From Adiantum capillus-veneris (taxonomy: Eukaryota > Streptophyta > Polypodiopsida > Polypodiales > Pteridaceae): DNA of 64,000 nucleotides. Shown one piece after another: positions 23,549 to 32,905 of the stretch (its first letter is position 1; every line of letters starts with the position of its first letter). Location of the stretch: the NCBI GenBank assembly GCA_014529385.2, contig CM043945.1, positions 91,339,112 through 91,403,111 of the forward strand, given 5' to 3'. The position numbers and the translations under genes are program-made. A model generated the notes under the pieces. It saw only the letters and a program-made list of their open reading frames with translations. It was not told the origin of the DNA and searched no databases.

Positions 23549-24330
23549 CATACCCATTAGCCATGCACTATAAATGGGGTGTTGATCTAGTCACAATGCC
23601 TTTAGAACTTTGTCAATTGAGATACTTGGTACTTTCACGAGAAGACTTGACAAACCAAGTGGAAGGGCGTGCATTGAAGACAAAAACTACATAAGCTGTT
23701 TGTACATTTTGGCTTAAAGATGTAATTTTCCGCTATGGCTGTGTGGGAAAGATAGTTGTTGATAGAGGTGAGCTAGATGCAAATGAAGCAAGGGATTTCT
23801 TGGTATGAAGCTAGTCCTAACTTGTGATTATAATCCAGAGGGAAATGGGAGAAGTAAAAGATGACATCCTCCTATTGTCAAAGCTTTGGCTAAGGCATGC
23901 AAAGGTAGAATTCGTGAATGGCCAAGGTTGTTACCGTATGCTTTATGGGCTGACCGTACAACTCATACCTCATTGATTGGTTACATGTCTATTGAATTGA
24001 TGTATGGACAGAAGCCAATCATGGCAATTGAGGATGTAGTTCCTACTTGGAACATGTTACATTGGGAAGATGGTGTAAGTAGGGAAAATCTACTTGCATT
24101 GCGCATAAGGCAATTGGAAAGAAGACAGGAAGACATAGACATTGCAAAAGCTTGATTGAAGGATGCAAGACTAAAGAATAAAGATAGGTTTGATAAAAAA
24201 ACATAGGCTTTGACCAAAGCCTATTGAAGAGGGTGATTGGGTTCTAATGTATGACAGTAACTGAGAGAGAGAGAAATCATGTTTCAAAGTTGGTTGTCTA
24301 CTTGAGCCATGGCTTGAGGAATGAGGATAA
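23549..24330 (+). pseudogene. Integrase core of gypsy family H
   Basis: After TSD CATAC the integrase continues with YPLAMHYKWGVDLVTMP (first Asp), VVDRGELDA (second Asp), NPEGNGRSK and LPYALWADRTTHTS. At the third catalytic site the expected SER reads SKR followed by a stop, so the Glu is gone. The related minus-strand copy at 59400 has a stop codon at the same Glu. The frame at 23886-24155 covers the C-terminal half. The region decays before 24460, where copia LTR-like sequence begins. Confidence 0.83.
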
Positions 24331-24461
24331 GTGGTGTTGCTGATTATAGCTGGCATGCAGTTCGCTTTATCTCCATGATCAATAGGTACTTAAGATTCCT
24401 TGGATCCATAATATATCTTCAATGGTCCATCATATTTGAGAGATGTCGCCATCCATTCAAA

Positions 24462-24716
24462 TGTAAAGGAACAGATCGTAGGTGTGCGTATGTGCAACAA
24501 AGATGGAGAGAGTGCGAGAGAGAGAGGGAGAGAGAGAGAGCATGACACAGGGATGTGGGGTGGAGCTCCCAAATCTCATTGTATGAGACCAGTGTGATAA
24601 TGAGTGAGAGCTCCTTATTCTTTGTATATATAAAGAATAAGGAGATAAATGTGGGTAACCGGACAGTGGTCGACGAACATGAGCAAAGCACGATGAGGCA
24701 CACCGCCTTTACCTAA
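24462..24716 (-). repeat. Probable 3' LTR of a minus-strand copia element
   Basis: At 24700-24727 the minus strand reads a purine tract ATGGGAGAA directly followed by TGTTAGG, the same polypurine/LTR junction as at 23270-23285. The segment contains a TATA-like TATATATA at about 24627-24640 and a GA-rich tract at 24505-24541. The lower boundary (TG at 24462) is a guess and no target duplication was found. Confidence 0.6.
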
Positions 24717-26470
24717 CATTCTCCCATGAAGGCTGTGTGCCGATAAGTGGCAAAAAGACTAGTCTACAACTAGCATATACAAGAGGTGAGAGAAGACGGC
24801 TCTCAACCTATACCCACAGGCTCAATCCAAACACGTGAGTGCATCTGTAACCGCTCTAGTAAAAATGCGACATGCATGCCACTAGGGCTAGAGCAACGAT
24901 GACACTCCTGATGTAGGTATCAAGTGACGACCTGCATGGCTTCACATTGCACAATGCCAGTGTCATTCATAGCACAACTGACAACTCCCACTGCAAATGC
25001 ACCAATCGCATAAGTAAGATCACGTCTTTAGACAAAAAAGTCAGACATGAGAGACCCGAAAGCCGACAAAACGTGCACTATGTGTGCCAACCTATCCCTT
25101 TCAGCAACCTCAATGCCATATGCATCCTCATCAAGAACCACCTAACTATGCATCACCATGTCATCATCGTCTGACAAAGATATATCTGTTGAGAATGACT
25201 GCAAAATTAAAAAATCAGCACCACTACAATCACACACAGCTGTTTGAAGGACACTATCACCATCAAACGTATCAGACGCATCGTAGAACAATGCATCGAT
25301 CTCTGGCTCAACTGATGTCACCTCAACTGATGACTAACCAAGTGTGCATCCCCAAAGATACCACTCTGTGCGTGAACGTCACCACAAGACAAATGCACAA
25401 CATGCTCTCCATACAACACATCCGCAAAAGAGACTTGCCTCGTCTCCGCTTCAAACATGGCTACAAATACACAAAGACTACACCTCCTCGTGTGTCAGGA
25501 ATATGCAAAGGGTATACCAAACCACTCCCAGCACCTTTGGCTAGCACCAGTGATCCTCAATGCATCTGAAATGATCGTTCTCCAAGCAGTACACAATGTC
25601 CACTACTCTGCAAATGACGCACTGAAACGAGACTTTGGCTGAGTCCTTGTACATAGCATACATCTTGTAGCGTAAGCAATGCCCCCGCTAGTTAAAGCCA
25701 TGCATACATCTCTAGCACCCTCTATGTCATATGCTGAACCATCAGCAAATTGACCACAACCAAGTCTCCCACTAGAGACAGAGCAAAACGAATCACGACG
25801 TGGCGTCACGTGAAAAACTACATGCTCGTCTAGTAGAAAAAGCGTAGACAATGTGCTATTCCAAGACACAAACTAGTGTCAAGGCAAGCTAAACTCAAAA
25901 GTGACATGCACGTTAGATGCATACTCTCTAGCACCTGTCCTCATAGTAGCACCATGGATCTGCCTCTTTCGCTGCATCATATGCCTAAAGCAACAGTGCC
26001 TAATATGCCCATCGTGGCCGCACTACCAGTCACAATCGTCAGCGAGAACCACCTCTAACGTGAAGTGTCTCCATATCCATGCCAAAACTATGGCAAACAA
26101 TACTCGAAATCATAAGAATATCCCACTCAAGAGCAAACCACTGTCTCAAGCAAAGAAGGTGAGCAAACGGTCAAGCTCACTAGGCTCTGTAATAGGCATA
26201 CATATCTGGCAAAATTTTGTCAGAGTTTCCTTTGTAATTGGAGCAAAAAACTCAACAGTAAATTGCAATGGAGACAACAACAAATGCCCAAATGGCCAAT
26301 CCGAGAATGTGCTCATCTGAGATCAACATGACATGCACCTTGCCGCAACAACAAACCCTTCCACCGTTTTTATGAAGAAGAAGACTTGTGCCTAGCAAAC
26401 CATCTAATTGTGGGTGTCTCTCGATTAAACATGCCTTCCACTCACTAGGGGCATTGCCGGCCATCAATAA
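24717..26470 (-). pseudogene. Copia gag-protease remnant, minus strand
   Basis: The minus-strand frame 25603-25869 contains HVVFHVTPRRDSF, GRLGCGQFADGSAYDIEGA and IAYATRC, a decayed copia retropepsin region (normally LDSGASFHVTP). The frame 26252-26467 shows a possible gag start (MAGNAPSEWKACLIE). Between 25600 and the LTR at 24716 no integrase or RT motif is recognisable, so most of pol is missing. No 5' LTR or primer site was found above 26470. Confidence 0.5.
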
Positions 26471-28060
26471 AATAGCATATCTGGTTCTTGCACGCTTTTA
26501 AGTAATTGTTGTTGAGCTTAGTGCTAGAAAAGGATTGTTGTTGCTTCAAAGGGTTGAGCTGAGCGTAGTGTGGGAATTGGATTGTTGCTGGTTGCTGCAA
26601 AGAGTTGAGCAGATTCCATTTAGTGCACTTCTATAGAGCTTTTGGTGTGGACTAGTGTGCAAAATGGCTTGTTTGTTTCTGTTGAGAGAACATTGTTGCT
26701 GGGTATGCCTAATGTTACACAACAAGGTCAGTGGAGGAGGAGATTAAAGAAGTGGAGAAGGGAGAGTACAGGAGGTCATGTGCAAGACATTATATAGTGT
26801 AGCATTGCGTTATGTTCTTTTGGCTGAGAATAAATTGGTTGTAGGTTAATGTATTTCGTGTATTATTTGTGTCAGTTGATATCCAGGGCTGCAATTTTGT
26901 TAAATTTCACGCTGATGTTTGCCCTGTCACATGAGCACTGAGAAGTTATAGTTTGTTATCATGTGCAAGCCACGTTCGTGATTAGGGGAGATTGTGCGCT
27001 GAAAGAGAAATGATGGACAACCAGCAGCGTGCCAGGAATTCGTGAGTGGAAGTTTGGCTGGGTCCGATGAAGGAGCAAGCAGCTTCTTGTCGTGGACATT
27101 ATGCCATGCTTAAATTTGTACCTTCTAATGATTCTAACCATTGCCTTTTTTGGCGAACGTATGTTCCTAATCTTTGTCCCTCTTCTGAACTCGGTCCCAC
27201 TACTGGCTCCTCTACCCTACACAGAACACCTAGAAGATAACGATTTTACAAATGTCTACCTTGTCATGTCCCTCAACCTTGGGCCCGGTTCTCACCACAA
27301 GCTCGGCCCTTAAGCCCCTCAAGCTTGTGTCGGTTCCCACCTCAAGTACAACCCTTGCATCTCAAGCATGACAAGCACCTCAAGAATGCCAGTCATCAGG
27401 CACGACAAGCACCTCAAGCTTGGGCCGGTTCCCATCTCAAGCACAGCCCTTTCTCTCTCTCTCTCTCTCTCTTCACAAAGAAGTAGAGAGAGAAAAGCGG
27501 GTAGCTAGGCTTTTGTAGCTCTCTTTATTTTTGTTACCACCTTCTCCCTTAAGCATGTAAAGGACGGCACCGTTCCACATAGAAAACTCTCTAGACCACG
27601 TTCAATTGTACATGCCACCATTTCCAACATGCATTGAAATTTTCCTTTGTACTCTAAGATCCAGGTCATCCACGTGTAGGGCATAAATGAATGTATGCCT
27701 TTCATATCTCTTCACCAGGACCTTGTTCATTGGTTAAAATAGCTTAAACATGGAAGCAGTTTAAACATTGAACATTCAGTTCCTGGACCAGTGAAATTTC
27801 CCCACTGGAAGGGTTAAGCATGCCATTGTCATTCAACTTACAATCATTCTTTTTGTTCTCGTTTGGAGTTTTGGAATCGCCTTCAGTAGTCAGCACCTTC
27901 TCAAAGGACTTACGAGGAAAAAAAAAAAACAGGGAACAAGATGTAGTAACCAACAAAGAAAGCAAAGAAATTTTTGAAGAGTCCATAGATAACGATGGCT
28001 CACGAGAAAAAGTGAATCCAATTTTGTCACACTGACTGGACGTACAGGAGAGTAAATGCT
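26471..28060. other. No gene recognised; repeat fragments
   Basis: The stretch holds a near-tandem pair of segments of about 50 bp at 26508-26610 (GTTGAGC...TTGCTTCAAAG-type), a chromovirus LTR fragment at 27263-27450, and a short (CT)n tract at 27451-27472. No frame shows a conserved domain. Confidence 0.45.
27263..27450 (-). repeat. Chromovirus LTR fragment
   Basis: The plus strand shows repeated AAGCACCTCAAG and GGTTCCCACCTCAAG units. On the minus strand these are the CTTGAGGTGCTT minirepeat and the adjacent AGGTGGGAACC motif of the chromovirus A LTR (5190-5300). The flanks do not match, so only a fragment is present. Confidence 0.65.
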
Positions 28061-28106
28061 GAGTCAGTAAATACGCTGCGGGGCGGTGATGGTCTAAGCC
28101 AGCAGC

Positions 28107-28127
28107 TAGAGAGAGAGAGAGAGAGAG
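28107..28127. repeat. (GA)n microsatellite
   Basis: Uninterrupted GA dinucleotides about 550 bp upstream of the proline-rich protein gene. Confidence 0.9.
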
Positions 28128-28538
28128 CGGCAGAGGGTAGGTGAGGAAGTACCCACAACTTAGAAGGTGGTCCGCGTCCGGACTTCGCTTATTTTACTGA
28201 CGGAAATTCATGGAATAGTCTAGAGCTGAGTCGTCCACAGTGTTTGACACCTGGAAGAAAGAGAATCAACGCGGCGAGCCATGCGGGCCCCGGGGGCAGC
28301 ACCGCCGAGCAGCTATGGGTGGAATCACTAGGCCCGCTGGGGGTTTATCGAGCGGCGCCGAGAAGCAGAGAACGGCAGTGAAATAATGAAAGAGAAACGA
28401 AATATCGCTTATGAGCGAAATGATGGTGACCTTGCCAACTTCCAAGGTTCTGCAACACTGCAAGCGAGAGAGAACTTAGAGGAAAAAAGTTCGATAGTCT
28501 AGTAGAAGAGTTCAATTCCTTTTCCCCCTTTAGGTAGC

Positions 28539-28541
<3 letters not shown>

Positions 28542-28576
<35 letters not shown>
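28542..28576. repeat. (AG)n tract in the promoter of the proline-rich protein gene
   Basis: About 17 AG units lie 66 bp upstream of the TATA box. GA tracts at this distance are common in plant promoters and bind GAGA-binding BBR/BPC factors. A regulatory role here is inference. Confidence 0.85.
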
Positions 28577-28577
<1 letters not shown>

Positions 28578-28591
28578 CAGGCCGACAGTGC

Positions 28592-28597
28592 CACGTG
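28592..28597. promoter_or_regulatory. G-box CACGTG
   Basis: CACGTG lies 46 bp upstream of the TATA box. It is the core target of plant bHLH and bZIP factors. Position supports a role in the downstream gene, but no expression evidence is available. Confidence 0.5.
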
Positions 28598-28642
28598 CTA
28601 CGCTAGAGGCTCTGCTTCTCCGCTTAGGGTCGCTTTTTGACA

Positions 28643-28649
28643 TATAAAA
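28643..28649 (+). promoter_or_regulatory. TATA box of the proline-rich protein gene
   Basis: TATAAAA lies 25 bp upstream of the first ATG of the frame. Transcription usually starts about 25-30 bp after TATA, which would put the start at about 28672-28680 and leave almost no leader before Met 28675. The second in-frame Met at 28687 may therefore be used. Confidence 0.65.
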
Positions 28650-28674
28650 TGGGGCGCGAGGGCAGCTGTAATGT

Positions 28675-30237
28675 ATGGCAAGAGACATGGCCGGTCTGGT
28701 TCGCGTGAGCTTATTCTTATCTCTGTTGGTACTGTGGAGTGGCCATGTCTCTTCTGTGAGGGCGTCGGCCACTGCTAGCTACGTAGTCAAGGGCAAAGTC
28801 TACTGCGACTTCTGCCACACTGGACGTCCCACTGCTACGTTCAGCTCTTCCATCGAAGGTAAGCGATATACTACCCTGTTATATGCCGCTACTAATTCTG
28901 AGGTGACCATCCTCACCCTTTTTGGTGTGCTGCATTTTGCAGGAGCAGACGTGGCTGTACGCTGCACTTCGCCAGCTACTGGCGCGCAGACCTTCTACCG
29001 TGAAGGCAAATCGGCTAACGATGGCCAGTTTAGCATCCTCGTGCCGGCGTCGGCGTCGTCAGATACTTGCGTCGTGGCGCTGCTGAGAAGCTCCAGCCCT
29101 GAATGCAATGTGCTCGCGTCGCGTACAGTGGCAGATGTCAACTTTGCTGCCGGAAGGAACTCCGGGAAAATCTTGGCGGGTCCCTTCAGCTTTAAGCCCA
29201 GCAGAATGCCTACGCTCTGTGCCTCTCAGCGATTCGCACGTGTGCAGCTTGAGACTTACAGCCACCCGGAGACAGAAAGCTACCCGTCCCCTTCTCCCGA
29301 TTACTCCTCTCCGAAGCCACCATCTTCGCCGTCTCCTGTCGAAAAACCGCCAGAGACCAAACCACCAACTTCGCCTTCTCCTGTCGAGAAGCCACCAGAA
29401 GTTAAACCCCCGTATGTAAAGCCACCGTCCTCGCCCTCTCCCGTCGAGAAACCACCATCTTCGCCGTCTCCCGTCGAGAAACCACCAGAGGTAAAACCCC
29501 CGTATGTAAAACCACCATCTTCCCCGTCTCCCGTCGAGAAACCACCATCTTCGCCATCTCCCGTCCAGAAACCACCAGAGGTGAAGCCACCGTATGTAAA
29601 ACCACCATCTTCGCCATCTCCTGTCGAGAAACCACCATCTTCGCCATCTCCTGTCGATAAACCACCAGAGGTTAAACCACCATCTTCCCCATCACCTGTC
29701 GACAAGCCACCAGAGATGAAACCACCATTTGAGAAGCCACCAGAGAATACACCTCCCGTCTACAAACCGCCGTCCTCTGGGAGTTCACCGTCTTCTAAAC
29801 CACCCTCGTCTCCATGCCCGCCACCTTCGGGCAGCAGCCCTTCTGAGAAACCACCCTCATCAGGTTCTAGTCCTTACACACCTCCCTCATCAGGCTCCAG
29901 CCCCTCAGAGAAGCCTCCTTCGTCAGGCCCTCCGTCTGGCAACAAGCCACCTGAAGACAAGCCTAAGCCACCTAAGCCGCCCAAGAAGAAACCACCTCCC
30001 AAGGAGAAGCCACCCTATTCAGGCTCTCCGTCGCCCTCCTCTGGCTCTAGCCCTGTGGAAATGCCGCCTAAAACCCCCACACCATCAGTGCCTACCCCGA
30101 CGCCCATTGTGAAACCACCTGCTCCGGTGGAGAAACCACCCTCCTCTCCCTCACCTGACTATAAGCCACCAATGGAGAAGCCGCCCTCGTCTTCATCTCC
30201 CGTGACGAAGCCTCCGTACCCGTCTCCTCCCTATTAG
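28675..30237 (+). CDS. Secreted Ole e 1-like / proline-rich cell-wall protein
   Basis: Two exons, 28675-28858 and 28943-30237 (492 residues), separated by an 84-bp GTAAGC...TTTTGCAG intron that is open in frame. Residues about 5-30 form a signal peptide (LFLSLLVLWSGHVSSVRASA). Residues about 33-150 match the Ole e 1-like fold: VVKGKVYCDFC, then after splicing GADVAVRC, DGQFSILVP and CVVALL, with six or so Cys. The rest is Pro/Ser/Lys-rich with nine SPSPV-KPP units, three in 90-bp tandem copies (29428-29697), followed by SSGSSPSEKPP units. This resembles PRP-type and PELP-type structural wall proteins. SP and PP motifs suggest hydroxylation and O-glycosylation in the secretory path. It stands alone among transposons. 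The domain pairing is secure; the exact start (Met 1 or Met 5) is not. Confidence 0.9.
   Translation: MARDMAGLVRVSLFLSLLVLWSGHVSSVRASATASYVVKGKVYCDFCHTGRPTATFSSSIEGKRYTTLLYAATNSEVTILTLFGVLHFAGADVAVRCTSPATGAQTFYREGKSANDGQFSILVPASASSDTCVVALLRSSSPECNVLASRTVADVNFAAGRNSGKILAGPFSFKPSRMPTLCASQRFARVQLETYSHPETESYPSPSPDYSSPKPPSSPSPVEKPPETKPPTSPSPVEKPPEVKPPYVKPPSSPSPVEKPPSSPSPVEKPPEVKPPYVKPPSSPSPVEKPPSSPSPVQKPPEVKPPYVKPPSSPSPVEKPPSSPSPVDKPPEVKPPSSPSPVDKPPEMKPPFEKPPENTPPVYKPPSSGSSPSSKPPSSPCPPPSGSSPSEKPPSSGSSPYTPPSSGSSPSEKPPSSGPPSGNKPPEDKPKPPKPPKKKPPPKEKPPYSGSPSPSSGSSPVEMPPKTPTPSVPTPTPIVKPPAPVEKPPSSPSPDYKPPMEKPPSSSSPVTKPPYPSPPY
28859..28942 (+). other. Intron of the proline-rich protein gene
   Basis: The donor is G|GTAAGC and the acceptor TTTTGCAG|GA. 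It is 84 bp, divisible by three, with no stop, so retention would add 28 residues. Splicing restores the continuous Ole e 1-type sequence IEG-ADVAVRC, which is why I treat it as an intron. It is T-rich near the acceptor, unlike the GC-rich exons. Confidence 0.85.
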
Positions 30238-30700
30238 CTCTACGTACTACCGCGCTGCAGCTATCGCCAGCTATGCAGCTTATTCTACTTTTCAAGCCGT
30301 CTTCCATGTATTGTGACTTTTTATAAATAGTGGAAGTTCTTTTTTCATCCCAAGTCGATTGGTAGATGAGAAGTTCAATTCGTGACTCGAGTAATGTTAA
30401 GATCCTTGAATTTGAGACATCAGCTATTTTGAGACAGCAGCTATTTCGTTTGGAGACAGCAGCTATTTCGTTGATTATCATGGGCTTGGAAAATTAATTT
30501 TTTTCCATACGTCTTTTATTTCTGCTTGTGGGCAGAAATAACCTTTTAAGGACGTCTATTTTGTACACCACACCTGGTCAATGAATTTCGTGGGCACTTG
30601 CTAACTAATCATTGTATGAACTGGAGGGTGTTTTGTGATTTTAGTCAACTTGGTTACAATGTAAAAGAAGTTAAAAAAGGGGCATAATCAGGCACAATTT
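30238..30700 (+). other. 3' flank of the proline-rich protein gene
   Basis: This AT-rich sequence follows the TAG at 30235-30237 and no other gene is seen. It probably contains the 3' untranslated region. A short imperfect repeat (GAGACAGCAGCTATTTCGTTTG-like) occurs at about 30413-30475. No canonical AATAAA could be placed confidently. Confidence 0.45.
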
Positions 30701-30715
30701 ACTTGCATTGTATTT

Positions 30716-31200
30716 GCACCGCATGCTTCTATCACCACCATGCTATTCAATTGATATCAGCATCGATGACATGTTTGCAAACTCTATCTTGAGCGAAGCG
30801 AAGATTTGAAGGATCACCACTTTGCTTTTAATTGGTATCAGAGTGTCGTCTACCTCAGAACATCGATGTCGTTTGCGAACTCTCAAGCTAAAATTTGGAC
30901 GATCTTAGATGTAGAAGAAGATTGGATAGATCTACAAAAAATGCGTTTAGTGTTAATAGGCGTATTAAGGAAGCTTCTATCACCACCATGCTCTTCAATT
31001 GGTAGTATAACGTTGCCTACCTCACAACATTGACAACGTGTTCACAAACTTCGTCTCTTGCTATCTCTTGGGAGGATCTTAGGTTTTGAAGATTGGATCG
31101 ATCTATAGATAATGCAATTGGAGTCTACCTCACAACATTGACAACGTGTTCACAAACTTCGTCTCGTGCTATCTCTTGGAGGATCTTAGGTTATGAAGGA
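30716..31200 (+). repeat. Degenerate tandem array with primer-site-like cores
   Basis: Four diverged units begin near 30747, 30828, 30995 and 31110. Each joins a CAATTGGTATCAGAG-like core to (T)CTACCTCA-AACAT-GA-G-C-TGTTTGC-AACT. The best core, AATTGGTATCAGAGTG at 30829-30844, matches the plant tRNA-iMet primer site. This looks like tandem duplication of a retrotransposon leader, but no LTR is recognisable beside it. Confidence 0.6.
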
Positions 31201-32127
31201 AAGCTAGCAAAGCTTAAGTAAATATAATTATGAAGCATTGAAAGCTTTAGTAAATTAGTTATGAAGCATTGAAAGCACTATGGACTTTCAGTAGGGCTTG
31301 TAGGAAAAATAATCAAAACAATACTCCTAATGTGCTAGCGTTGGGAAATCTTAACAAAGGGACATTACGAGCAAGCAATGCCAAAAAGGGCAAGGTAATG
31401 TTGATTTGAAGAGGGAGATTGGGAGTAGTGTAAGCAACAATGGAGAGTCCACACAAAAGAGTGAGGAAAGCATTCGAGCATTGTGGATGCCATTATGTGC
31501 ACACACGGCCATGCAAGGACCTTCCCAAGGATCAAAGCATCCCAACCACAAGGGACATTTGAGAGGTCTCTTGAAGCCCATTCCACAAACTCTCTAGCCC
31601 GCACAAGTTACTAAATATTGTAACATTTTTTTATTTTTTATTTTTGCAACAGGAACAATGATGTGGAAGACTCATGTATATTCACATTCATGTACACGGT
31701 TCCCCTTTGTGCCCTAGAAGGGGGGTGTGCATTAGCATCCCAATTCAGCATTGAGCCCTCGGTTTTGTGGGACATTAGGCATATGGATCTTGCATCGATC
31801 CGTATGATTGAGATTATTTTGTTTCGATAGGTTTACGTATTTTTTGACAGACTATTTAATCTTGATAGAATTTGAGACTTTTGTTTCAACAGATTTATAC
31901 GTTTTGCTTTACTTTTCTTCGTAGGTTTTGGAGTCCAATAATCAAGTTCAGCTAGGCGTTTTGACATGTTTTGGATGTGTGCATAGCTTAGTTGGATTCA
32001 CAAGTTGTGTACACCAAATTATTGGTGAGGTTTTATTTTGAGATTCATTTTGAATTATGAGAGAATGTCATTTTTTCAGTTTCTTGCTATAGTTTTTATG
32101 TATTCACCGTTAATTCTTTGATGCTTT
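31201..32127. other. No gene recognised
   Basis: AT-rich sequence. A short direct repeat (TGAAGCATTGAAAGC) occurs at about 31230-31280. No domain in any frame. Confidence 0.4.
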
Positions 32128-32905
32128 AGTGGTTGAGTGTTATTCTCCCTTTCCGATAGTGATCGAGTTTTGACTCGTTGATGGGTTTTTTTGTCACTAT
32201 TAAAGGAACACACATTAATATTCTTTTATTCACTCACAGGGTGAGATTTTTGTATGCTTGTAATGGCTAGTGGTGGTTACAACCTACAAGTAGTCATAAT
32301 GATAGAGGTAGAACATGTCTACACTCTAGAGAGAAAAACAAAGATGGTTTGATGCTTTAGAGGTTGAGTGTTATTGCCTTATTGATAGTGATCGAGTTTT
32401 GACTCGTTGATAGGTTTTTTTGTCACTTGTGATGTCTTGTGGGATTTGTATGTAGGCTTTGCTTATCACTAGAGTTGATACGATTGCATACATATCAAAT
32501 GAGTTATATAGACTATACATAGATGTCTTGTGGGATTTGTATGTAGGCTTTGCTTATCACTAGAGTTGATACGATTGCATACATATCAAATGAGTAAAAG
32601 CCAATTGGTGCAAATTGAAAATTTATCACTTATATTTTATACATACTAGAAAGTAGCTAGTAAGACCCACTTCTTGGCACATTCTTCTTTAAGTGGGAAT
32701 ATGTTGGCATAGAGAGAGCATGTGCTTTACCTTGGGTTGGATGTCTATGTCCATTGGCTTATCCACAACGTTGGACAATCCATTGTAGCCGGTCTAGCAT
32801 GTTGGGGTAAAGAAAGCATGTGGTTTACCTTGGGTTGGATGTCTATGTCCATTGGCTTATCCACTACCTTAGACAATCTATTGTAGCAGGGCGGTCTAGC
32901 ATTGG
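32128..32905. repeat. Three adjacent pairs of direct duplications
   Basis: Pair 1: GTTGAGTGTTATT...GATCGAGTTTTGACTCGTTGAT at about 32134-32200 and 32363-32425. Pair 2: a nearly exact unit of about 73 bp starting GATGTCTTGTGGG at about 32432 and 32522. Pair 3: a unit starting GCATGTG-TTTACCTTGGG at about 32728 and 32817. A purine tract plus TGTTGGCA at 32690-32711 could mark the start of a copia-type LTR covering pair 3. That is uncertain. Confidence 0.6.

Larger units (their letters stand above)
3460..24460 (+). mobile_element. Old Ty3/gypsy element (family H), host of three nested insertions
   Basis: Gag (3460-4921), protease and linker (13718-15117), reverse transcriptase and RNase H (17312-18950), the integrase zinc-binding domain (18960-19242) and the integrase core (23549-24330) form one Gag-Pol in the right order and on one strand. 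The pieces join exactly at three target-site duplications: TACAG, TGCAA and CATAC. Every domain carries stops or frameshifts. Outer LTRs and primer site were not recognised, so both outer limits are approximate. A related integrase lies on the minus strand at 58830-59980. Confidence 0.85.

Noticed and set aside
29301-29705. Gly/Asp-rich minus-strand frame of 134 residues
   Set aside because: It is the antisense shadow of the SPSPV-KPP repeats of the proline-rich protein gene.
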